DNA of 64,000 bases from MPNP01 sp965215545 (GTDB lineage Bacteria; Pseudomonadota; Alphaproteobacteria; Rhodobacterales; Rhodobacteraceae): NCBI GenBank assembly GCA_965215545.1, contig OZ244066.1, positions 3,038,001 to 3,102,000 on the forward strand, written 5' to 3'. This document shows positions 43,223 through 50,560 of this stretch, piece after piece; the stretch's first letter is position 1, and each line of letters begins with the position of its first letter. Below the pieces are notes generated by a model. The model made no database searches. It was not told the origin of the DNA and was given only the letters and a program-made list of their open reading frames with translations. Position numbers and translations under genes: made by a program.

Positions 43223-44254
43223 TCATGTCCTGCCATGCCAGCCTCTTCACGCCTCATCCGTTTCACCCCGGCGATACGTGGGAGCAAGTGTATCACGGTT
43301 GCCGGGTGCGTCAGTCCCGTGCATGGCGGCATGAGCGACCAATGCGGAAGAGGTCGGCCCCATCATGCAGCTGTGGTCGAGCACGATCTCTGCGAGCGTG
43401 AATCACAAGTGTACCACAAGTCATTGAGCCGCACGCGTCCCTGACCGTCATGCCGTGACGCTGCGCCCCCGGCGCATCAGGACCCGACCGGCATCGGGGA
43501 CCGGTTGCGCCCCGTCGACCCACAGTGTCCGTCGCTGCGGGGCCTTGGCCAGCCTGCCAACGATTGCCCCATCCCGGTCCGCCACCGAAGCGGACTGGAT
43601 GGTGATCGGGACCCCCAAGCCGCGTGGCGGCGTCAGAGCCAGTGGGTCCAGGCCACCATCTCCGGACCCTCTGAGATCTGCGGGGGTGGCATGATTGCCA
43701 CCCAGGTCGGCAACTGCCCGGTGAACTCGGACACCTGGAACGGGGAAGACTCTGGCCAATATACCCAATGGGAGATGACATTCAGCGGCAGCCGGCCCAA
43801 CACCGGCACGCAGCACCAGATCACCCTTGTCGCGGCGCGCCGGCACCGTGCGGGTCGAGATACGCGGTGACTTAACCACAGCAAGAGCACGAACCCGAGT
43901 CGGCGGTTGCTGCTCCGGGTCCGGCCTCCGGACAGCCATACCGTCTTGGCCGAGCATGAGCTGGCGTTCATCAATGACGAATTCATCTCCTGCATCGGCC
44001 AGTGTGCCGAGCATGGCCAGCGGCCCGGCGGTGAAAGTCCTCTGTCTGGCCTGAGGGTGGCGAAGGACTCGCGAAGTCCGCGGATCAGGGCCCGGGGCAG
44101 CCGCAACCGGTCCGCCTCCTCCAGGGCAGGGAGCGGTCCCGCCCGACTTGACATCCCGGCATCTCCCCTGTAAAGGAATCGTTATCACCCGGCGGAGTCC
44201 GCTGGTCGCAACGGGAGATGCCCAGAAGGTCCATTCGGTTCAAGGAGACCCAGC
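43223..44254. other. Gene-poor stretch after tRNA-Ser(GGA) with one doubtful reading frame
   Basis: About 1 kb without a certain gene. A minus-strand frame from 44188 to 43448 (246 codons) ends VPITIQSASVADRDGAIVGR ... VLMRRGRSVTA. That part reads like a normal protein tail with balanced charge, but its first half is proline/arginine-rich and coding resemblance seems to shift frames near 44050. I recognise no family. It could be a degraded gene. The position at the 3' end of a tRNA would suit an integration remnant, but I find no integrase. Confidence 0.35.
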
Positions 44255-44746
44255 ATGTCAAGATCCCTCGTTATTTTCCGGATATTCCCGGTCGCAACCC
44301 TGGCTGCCACCCTGGCGATCGTCCTGCTGATCAGCCCGGCCCGCGCCGACACGATCATCACCACCAGCCCGGCGGCCTCTGAAGGCGAGAACCTCACCTT
44401 CACCTTCTGGATGCAACCGCCGTGGTGGCGCACCTGCTACGACTACCGCACCGCCGATGGCAGTGCGACCGGCAGTGGTGCGGTCCCGGATTACACCGCC
44501 ACCCGGGGCACACTGTGCTGGGAGCGTTTTCAAGGTGGACAACAGGCGGTCACGGTCGCCACACGCCGCGACTCGCGCTGCGAACAGGATGAATCCGTCA
44601 AGGTCATCCTGAGCAATTTCCGCTACCAGTCCAGGGACGGGTGGAAGCAGTTCTGTGGCCCCGGCCATACCCATCCGTGTCAGGTGACCGCCACCGGATC
44701 CATCCAGCGGCATGCCAACGATTGCAAGGCGCAGTTCGGCAGATAG
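44255..44746 (+). CDS. Small secreted Calx-beta-domain protein
   Basis: The 163-residue protein has a signal peptide (SLVIFRIFPVATLAATLAIV, cleavage near ARADTI) and one Calx-beta-like unit: ASEGENLTFTFWM, CYDYRTADGSATGSGAVPDY and TATRGTLCWERFQGGQQ, then ESVKVILSN. The E-G-x-x-x-x-F-x-F, T-A-D-G-S-A and D-Y-x-A-x-x-G-T-L pattern is typical. Six or more cysteines (C-Y-D, T-L-C, S-R-C, F-C-G, P-C-Q, D-C-K) suggest disulfides. Calx-beta domains bind calcium in adhesion proteins; here a single unit is secreted alone. Strong AAGGAGA site before the ATG. Confidence 0.8.
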   Translation: MSRSLVIFRIFPVATLAATLAIVLLISPARADTIITTSPAASEGENLTFTFWMQPPWWRTCYDYRTADGSATGSGAVPDYTATRGTLCWERFQGGQQAVTVATRRDSRCEQDESVKVILSNFRYQSRDGWKQFCGPGHTHPCQVTATGSIQRHANDCKAQFGR

Positions 44747-44893
44747 GCGAGTCCCGCCAAGTGGGGCAAGCAGGGCCGGGGGCTTGGCATCATGGACATG
44801 CTCACCCCGCTGCCGCTCTGAGTTGCAACGGTCAGGTGTCAGCCGGAGGGTGGGCGGAGCTCGAGCAAGGGTTGGCCCCCGGTGACCTCATGG

Positions 44894-44918
44894 TCGGCCC
44901 GCCTGGCCGGTTTTTTTT
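44894..44918 (+). terminator. Rho-independent terminator
   Basis: CGGCC and GGCCG form a short G+C stem with a 5-nt loop, followed by one G and eight T (44911-44918). It lies about 150 bp after the Calx-beta gene and before the convergent katG. The T-run is the clearest in the window. Confidence 0.6.
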
Positions 44919-45017
44919 GGCCGAGACAGACACATCGCGTCAGTCGCGAGCCCAGCGAAGCTCGCAGGGCCGGCAAAGGCCCCACGGGTCGGGGTGTCTG
45001 CTGGATGGGTCGGAGCT

Positions 45018-47192
45018 TCAGAGATCGGCGGTCATGACCTTGTTCCAGGCCGCAACGAAGTCCCTGATGAAGGTCTCACGGTTGTCGGACTGACCATAGA
45101 CCTCGGACAGGGCCCGCAGCTGGGAATTGGAACCGAAGATCAGATCAGCACGAGTGGCGGTCCAGCGCTGGACACCTGTCTTGCGGTCATGACCTGCGAA
45201 GATGTCCTCATCGCCGGGAGTCGGTCGCCATTCCGTGCCCATGTCCAGAAGTTTGACGAAGAAGTCATTGGTCAGGGTCCCGACGGTGTCGGTCAGCACG
45301 CCATGGGCAGACCCGCCATGATTGGCACCGAGGACCCGCAATCCGCCCACCAGCACGGTCATTTCCGGGGCTGTCAGCCCCAGAAGATGAGCCCGGTCCA
45401 CCAGCGCCTCGGCGCCGGACAGCCGACTGTCGGACTTGCGGAAATTGCGGAACCCATCGACATCGGGCTCAAGGGGAGCAAAACTCTCGGCATCCGTGTC
45501 CTCGGCACTGGCATCCATACGCCCCGGGGTAAAGGGCACCTCGACCGTGGCCCCGGCCTTCTCGATGGCGGTCTCGACGGCCCAGTTGCCACCAAGGACA
45601 ATCAGGTCAGCCAACGAAACCCTGACGCCGGACGACTGGGATGCGTTGAAACGGGCCTGGATGGCTTCCAGTCCCGCCAGGGTCCGCAGCAGGCGAGCCG
45701 GTTCATGGGCTTCCCATTGATTCTGGGGATCAAGCCGGACGCGGGCCCCGTTCGCCCCACCCCGCCGATCCGTCCCACGATAGGTTGACGCGGATGACCA
45801 GGCGGTTGCCAGCAGATCCGCCGGCGGGAGACCAGCATCCCGGAGCAGGGTCTTGAGGGTCCCGATGGCATCAGGGCCAACCAGGGGATGATCGACTGGC
45901 GGGATCGGATCCTGCCAGATCAGGGTCTCGGTTGGGATATCGTTGCCCAGATAGTGGCGGATCGGCCCCATGTCCCGATGGGTCAGTTTGAACCAGGCCC
46001 GGGCAAAGGCATCGGCGAATTCCTCCGGATGGGCATGGAAATGGCGTGAGATCGTCTCGTAGTCCGGATCCATACGCATGGCCATGTCGGCAGTCGACAT
46101 GAAGATCGGCACTGTCCTTGATGCGTCCGCTGCGTCTGGAGCATGGTCCTCGTCCTCGAGATCCTTCGGTGTCCAGACATGGGCACCGGCCGGACTCTTC
46201 GTGAGTTCCCATTCGTATTTGAAGAGGACATCAAAGTAGCCCATGTCCCAGGCCGTCGGGTTGGGTGTCCAGGCCCCCTCGAGTCCGGATGTGATCGCGT
46301 CACCGCCTCTGCCACTGCCATGGGTCGAGAGCCAGCCAAGCCCCATGGCCTCGATGGGGGCGGACTCGGGATCCGGCCCGACATGGGCCGGGTCGCCAGC
46401 GCCATGCATCTTGCCGAACGTGTGACCACCGGCGACCAGTGCCACTGTTTCGTAATCGTTCATGGCCATGCGGGCAAAGGTCTCACGAATATCGTGACCC
46501 TGGGCCACGGGATCGGGGATCCCGTTGGGGCCTTCCGGATTGACATAGATGAGACCCATCTGGACCGCTGCCAGTGGACTTTCCAGCGCCCGTCCTTCGG
46601 TGTAGCGTTCATCACCGAGCCACTCGCTCTCGCGTCCCCAATAGATATCCTCTTCCGGCTCCCAGACATCCACCCGACCGCCGCCGAAACCAAAGACCTT
46701 GCCGCCCATGGATTCGATGGCCACGTTGCCGGCCAGGATGATCAGATCAGCCCAGGAGATCCGGTTGCCGTACTTCTGCTTGATGGGCCACAGGAGGCGG
46801 CGGGCCTTGTCGAGATTGCCATTGTCCGGCCAGCTGTTGAGGGGTGCAAAGCGCTGGGTTCCCGAACGGGCCCCTCCCCGACCGTCCGTCACCCGGTACG
46901 TGCCGGCACTGTGCCAGGCCATGCGAATGAACAGTCCGCCATAATGACCGTAATCAGCCGGCCACCAGTCCTGACTGTCAGTCATCAGGGCATGGAGATC
47001 GGCTTTCAGGGCCTCCATGTCCAGCATGGCAAAGGCTGCCGGATAGTCAAAGTCCGGATCCAGTGGACTGGACAGGGGGCTGTGCTGGTGGAGAATCCGC
47101 AGGTTCAGCTGGTTCGGCCACCAGTCCCGGTTGGATCGGACCCCCAGATTGGTGTGCATGATCGGGCACGTCCCGGTAACGCTTCCATCCAT
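45018..47192 (-). CDS. katG: Catalase-peroxidase
   Basis: Bifunctional haem catalase and peroxidase, 724 residues in two tandem peroxidase-fold halves. Distal-site FIRMAWHSAGTYR has the R-x-x-W-H triad; the cross-linking tyrosine is in QMGLIYVNPEGPNG and the methionine in EAMGLGWLS. The proximal haem ligand is in VALVAGGHTFGKMHG. C-terminal half intact. I take the start at 47192 (MDGSVTGTCP, preceded by GGAGAGA); ATG at 47210 is possible. Divergent from the poly-C gene at 47419; the 225-bp gap may hold an oxidative-stress operator I cannot resolve. Confidence 0.95.
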   Translation of the reverse strand: MDGSVTGTCPIMHTNLGVRSNRDWWPNQLNLRILHQHSPLSSPLDPDFDYPAAFAMLDMEALKADLHALMTDSQDWWPADYGHYGGLFIRMAWHSAGTYRVTDGRGGARSGTQRFAPLNSWPDNGNLDKARRLLWPIKQKYGNRISWADLIILAGNVAIESMGGKVFGFGGGRVDVWEPEEDIYWGRESEWLGDERYTEGRALESPLAAVQMGLIYVNPEGPNGIPDPVAQGHDIRETFARMAMNDYETVALVAGGHTFGKMHGAGDPAHVGPDPESAPIEAMGLGWLSTHGSGRGGDAITSGLEGAWTPNPTAWDMGYFDVLFKYEWELTKSPAGAHVWTPKDLEDEDHAPDAADASRTVPIFMSTADMAMRMDPDYETISRHFHAHPEEFADAFARAWFKLTHRDMGPIRHYLGNDIPTETLIWQDPIPPVDHPLVGPDAIGTLKTLLRDAGLPPADLLATAWSSASTYRGTDRRGGANGARVRLDPQNQWEAHEPARLLRTLAGLEAIQARFNASQSSGVRVSLADLIVLGGNWAVETAIEKAGATVEVPFTPGRMDASAEDTDAESFAPLEPDVDGFRNFRKSDSRLSGAEALVDRAHLLGLTAPEMTVLVGGLRVLGANHGGSAHGVLTDTVGTLTNDFFVKLLDMGTEWRPTPGDEDIFAGHDRKTGVQRWTATRADLIFGSNSQLRALSEVYGQSDNRETFIRDFVAAWNKVMTADL

Positions 47193-47357
47193 ATCTCTTT
47201 GTCTCTCCATCTCAATTGAGGGTGGGCCCATGCTGCCCCGCCCCAAACCGTGATCCCCCGCATCGGCAGATCGTCAATCATGGCCCCGATACCCACAGAC
47301 GCAGCCAAGTTCAAGATTGCCCGATTGTCAGGTAGTGTCTGACTTTGAAATTTTCTC

Positions 47358-47387
47358 TTGGCTTTTCCGAGGCAAGGGCAGTAGAGT
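47358..47387 (+). promoter_or_regulatory. Sigma-70-like promoter of the second poly-C gene
   Basis: TTGGCT (47358-47363) and TAGAGT (47382-47387) separated by 18 bp. The region CTTG-CTT-CCG-GGCAA-GGC-GTAGAGTG is shared with the promoter at 23469-23497 although the genes are 24 kb apart. A GGAGAGA site follows before the ATG at 47419. Confidence 0.5.
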
Positions 47388-47418
47388 GGGAGGAGCCACA
47401 AACTTGGAGAGATTCCCC

Positions 47419-48172
47419 ATGACTACGTTGACTACCCCCCCCCCAATGGCATTCGAACATGGCTCACCGCCGCATCGCTGATCGCCGCGCTGGCAGCCCT
47501 GACGCTGACTGCGCCCACGCCCGCGACGGCGCAGGTGGATTACACACCCATTCGAGGCAAGACGGGAGGCAGTGCCTGCCCATCGGGCGTGGCGGAAAGT
47601 CAACCGGCAAGACTCTCCGTCACACGACCGGAACCCGGCGCAACCTCGGTCACCCTGAACACGAATCAACTGACTCTGTCTTGGCTCCGAACAGTCACAT
47701 CAAGACCGTTGAACACAAGTTTCATCGTTGCCATTCGAATCTATGACGATGGTGGTAATGTTCTCGCTGGCAAAACTGTGGCTCTTGGAACTGCTACCGC
47801 CGACAGTCCCATCGCGAGGCGGGCCACCACCATTGCTGCCAACCTGCAACCGGGAAAATCCTATTACGGAGTCCTTCAGGTAGCCGTGGGGGCGGCGGAT
47901 CTTCAAACATAGCAAGATCCTGCTTCCAGATGGGTCCCAGCCTGAACTACGGTCAGCAGGGAGGCTTCAACCTCGGGACGGACCCGCTCGGGGCGACCGG
48001 CTGCTTTGCCATTGGTGGCGTGCGCCTGGGCGGTGGCATGGGGGCGGTCCGGGCCTGCCAGTGCGGGGCGCGGAACTCTTCCGGCCAGTGGGCCCGGACG
48101 GACAGCGCGGACGGCTACGAATACATCCTCCCCGCCGCGCGCCGGACCGAGCTGGGCTGCACCACGAACTGA
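47419..48172 (+). pseudogene. Second secreted FN3-like/Cys-rich paralogue, poly-C interrupted and frameshifted
   Basis: From the ATG at 47419 the frame gives MTTLTT and then ten C (47435-47444), which leads into a wrong frame and a TGA. With 8 or 11 C the frame would enter a signal peptide (IRTWLTAASLIAALAALTLT, ending PATAQ) and a beta-rich domain (residues about 35-150). A second shift near 47908 is needed to join the C-terminal part TIARSCFQMG ... GCFAIGG ... CQCGARN, which matches the four-cysteine tail of the gene at 23528. The first break could be phase variation. The second makes this copy likely inactive unless it is a sequence error. Confidence 0.62.
47435..47444 (+). repeat. Homopolymeric C tract (10 C) at codon 6 of the second paralogue
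   Basis: Ten C after the ACT-A of codons 5-6. Lengths 8 or 11 restore the signal-peptide frame. Same position relative to start codon and signal peptide as the nine-C tract at 23546. Confidence 0.7.
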
Positions 48173-48342
48173 CCGTTGCCTGAACGGACCTATACGAGGG
48201 GCGACCGGCGGGACGCCCCCTTTCGCAATTGCGACGATTGCAAACTGGGGCACGACCGATTGTCGACATCCTGACCATCTGCTCAGTGCCGGAGACAGAG
48301 CGACGGCACTGCCTGCCCGGGCCATGCACCGGGACACCGGCA

Positions 48343-48912
48343 TCATGAAACGCGGGATCCTGTGGCAGCCTGATGAATTTTCTTCCGGTTGGGGGCAATT
48401 GCGTGGACAAGGGCGGCGCAACCGTACCAGGAACTGGAATTCCAATGTGCGTTGCCGCCGGATGTCGAATGTGCAATGCAGAGGACCGTCGGCCCGATCT
48501 GTTCTCCGTGCCGACCATAAGCCAGTTTTTGTGTCGTTGTCCCAAGATACCTTGCCGCGGCAGTCTTCCCGTTGAACACCAGAATGCGGGGCCGGGCGGC
48601 CATGATCCGCGTGTGGAATCCGGAGACATCAAAGTCCTCGTCGCGGAGATCGAGGTCCCGACCGCTGGCATGTTTGGCAAGGTCTGTCAGTCCGATACCG
48701 AACTGGAGCAGAAGCCGGAAGTCTCCGGGAGCCAACAACCGCGGCGTCAAGCCGGTCGCCGCCAGAACCGGCCAGAACCGATTGCCTGGATGGGCATAGT
48801 ACGCCCTGGCCTTGCCGGACTCATGGGAAGCCGCGGTTCCGCAGATGACCAGATCAAGACCGGGGCGGAGAAGATCGGGGAGAACAGTGTCGGACAATGA
48901 TTCACCCCGCAC
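48343..48912 (-). CDS. Uracil-DNA glycosylase-family protein (MUG/TDG-like)
   Basis: The 189-residue protein has LVICGTAASHESGKARAYYA followed by HPGNRFWPVL near residue 20, LLQFGIGLTDLAKHASGRD near 60, LVFNGKTAAARYLG near 100 and HSTSGGNAHW near 140. This is the MUG/TDG-like single-domain fold that removes uracil or thymine from G mismatches. The catalytic G-I-N-P-G motif of classical MUG reads C-G-T-A-A-S, so chemistry may differ. The start is uncertain: GTG at 48912 is used; TTG at 48897 is possible. The next gene upstream ends at 48983. Confidence 0.78.
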   Translation of the reverse strand: MRGESLSDTVLPDLLRPGLDLVICGTAASHESGKARAYYAHPGNRFWPVLAATGLTPRLLAPGDFRLLLQFGIGLTDLAKHASGRDLDLRDEDFDVSGFHTRIMAARPRILVFNGKTAAARYLGTTTQKLAYGRHGEQIGPTVLCIAHSTSGGNAHWNSSSWYGCAALVHAIAPNRKKIHQAATGSRVS

Positions 48913-48982
48913 GATGGCAGCGGAAGGCGGGAAGCTGGCGATGGCTGCGCGTCCCGGTCGCCAACGCCCGCCTGCGAAGGGA

Positions 48983-49639
48983 TCAGACGGGCTGAGGTGT
49001 TTTCCGCAGATAGGGAAGAACGGTCTCGTAGTCCCCGAAGCGTTCCCTGGCCTCATCATTGGAAACAGCCGGCGTGATAATGACATCCTCACCCTGTTTC
49101 CAGTTGGCTGGTGTGGCAACCTGGTGGTTGGCCGTCAACTGGATTGAATCCAGGGAGCGGAGGATTTCGTCGAAATTCCGCCCGGTTGTCATCGGGTAGG
49201 TGAGTGTGAGCTTGATCCGCTTGTCGGGGCCGATGATGTAGACCGACCGCACCGTTGCATTGTCAGCGGGTGTCCGGCCTTCCGACGAATCACCAGCCGT
49301 GGCTGGCAGCATTTCATAGAGTTTCGCTACCGTGAGTTCCGGATCGCCGATCATGGGGTACTCGACACGGTTGCCCGATACCGACTCGATGTCGTCCTTC
49401 CAGCGATGGTGGTCCTCGACCGGATCAACCGAGATCCCGAGGATCTTGGCATTCCGGGCCGCAAACGCATCCCGCATGCCGGCCATGGCCCCGAGTTCCG
49501 TCGTGCACACCGGCGTGAAATCCTTGGGATGGGAAAAGAGGATCGCATATCCGTCGCCAATCCAGTCATGGAACCGGATCCGTCCTTCGGTGGTCTCTGC
49601 CTCGAAATCCGGGGCGATGTCGTTGATTCTGAGTGCCAT
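48983..49639 (-). CDS. 1-Cys peroxiredoxin (Prx6 family)
   Basis: The 218-residue peroxiredoxin has the active-site SHPKDFTPVCTTELG near residue 38, with the peroxidatic cysteine in P-V-C-T-T-E, and the long Prx6-type C-terminus (IQLTANHQVATPANWKQGED, then VIITPAVSNDEA). No second catalytic cysteine pair is visible. It reduces hydroperoxides. ATG at 49639 preceded by AAGGAG. Near katG, together suggesting an oxidative-stress neighbourhood, though not one operon. Confidence 0.92.
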   Translation of the reverse strand: MALRINDIAPDFEAETTEGRIRFHDWIGDGYAILFSHPKDFTPVCTTELGAMAGMRDAFAARNAKILGISVDPVEDHHRWKDDIESVSGNRVEYPMIGDPELTVAKLYEMLPATAGDSSEGRTPADNATVRSVYIIGPDKRIKLTLTYPMTTGRNFDEILRSLDSIQLTANHQVATPANWKQGEDVIITPAVSNDEARERFGDYETVLPYLRKTPQPV

Positions 49640-49741
49640 GCTACTGCTCCTTGTCGCTGTGTGATCCCTGGCCACACCTGACCCTGATATGGAGTTTTTC
49701 AGGAAAAATGCAAGAAACAGGCACGAATTTAAGGTCATCAA

Positions 49742-50482
49742 TCATACAGAAAGCCGGTTCTCCGCTTCGATCAGAATATTTATCCGTCTGTTCATACGAC
49801 CCTTCTTCTCGATCTTCCCGATCCGGATGGCACCGATCTCGCCGGTGCTCCTGACATGGGTGCCACCACAAGGTTGCAGGTCAACCAACCCATCATCATC
49901 ACCGATGCGGATGAGGCGGACCCGACCCCTGCCCCGGGGCGGTTGAACCTTCAGGGTCTTGACCATCCCGGGAGTCCGCTCGAGTTCCTCGTCGGTGATC
50001 CATTCCGACCGGATCGGCACATCACGGACCACAAGGGCATTCAGGCGGTCCTGGAGACCCTGCTTGTCGGCAATGGCATCAGGCATGTTGAAGTCAAGCC
50101 GTCCTTTCTCGAGCGTGATGGCGCCCCCGGTGACCGGCAAGGGGACAACGACCGACAGAAGGTGCAGGGCGGTATGGGTGCGCATGAAGCGATACCGCCG
50201 GTCCCAGTCAATGGTTTGGTGAACGATCCCACCAACCGGTGGCAGGGGTGCCGGGTCAGCAAGTTCAAGAGTGATCCGGCCCGCCGGCCCCCTGGTGGCA
50301 TTGACGACCTCGGCCTGCCCGCCATCCCAGGTCAATCTGCCTGTATCATGGGGCTGGCCACCACCGGTGGCATAAAAGAGCGACCGGTCCAGCCAGATTT
50401 CCCGTGCACCGCCCTGACCCGCAACACGGCCGGAACTCTGTTGGCAATACGCATCATCAAGGAAGAGGGGATGGGTCATCAA
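49742..50482 (-). CDS. Alanyl-tRNA editing protein (AlaX)
   Basis: The 246-residue protein carries the trans-editing domain of AlaRS: LFYATGGGQPHDTGRL near residue 34, the zinc/catalytic H-x-x-x-H in MRTHTALHLLSVV near 98, and the PCGGTHVRSTGEIGAIRIG block near 205. Such proteins hydrolyse mischarged Ser-tRNA(Ala) or Gly-tRNA(Ala). It includes the glycine-rich lead region of the AlaX-M type. Start 50482 or the adjacent ATG 50479. Confidence 0.9.
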   Translation of the reverse strand: MMTHPLFLDDAYCQQSSGRVAGQGGAREIWLDRSLFYATGGGQPHDTGRLTWDGGQAEVVNATRGPAGRITLELADPAPLPPVGGIVHQTIDWDRRYRFMRTHTALHLLSVVVPLPVTGGAITLEKGRLDFNMPDAIADKQGLQDRLNALVVRDVPIRSEWITDEELERTPGMVKTLKVQPPRGRGRVRLIRIGDDDGLVDLQPCGGTHVRSTGEIGAIRIGKIEKKGRMNRRINILIEAENRLSV

Positions 50483-50560
50483 GCGTGTCTCCTCATCGGT
50501 GCCGGACGCACCCCTCCCCTGCCCGATGCGCGCACCTGATCAGCGTTGGCGACGGACGCA

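Noticed and set aside
43448..44188. 246-codon minus-strand gene
   Set aside because: Only the last third reads like a normal protein; the first part has spurious-frame composition and no family. Kept only as a doubtful note in the gene-poor stretch.
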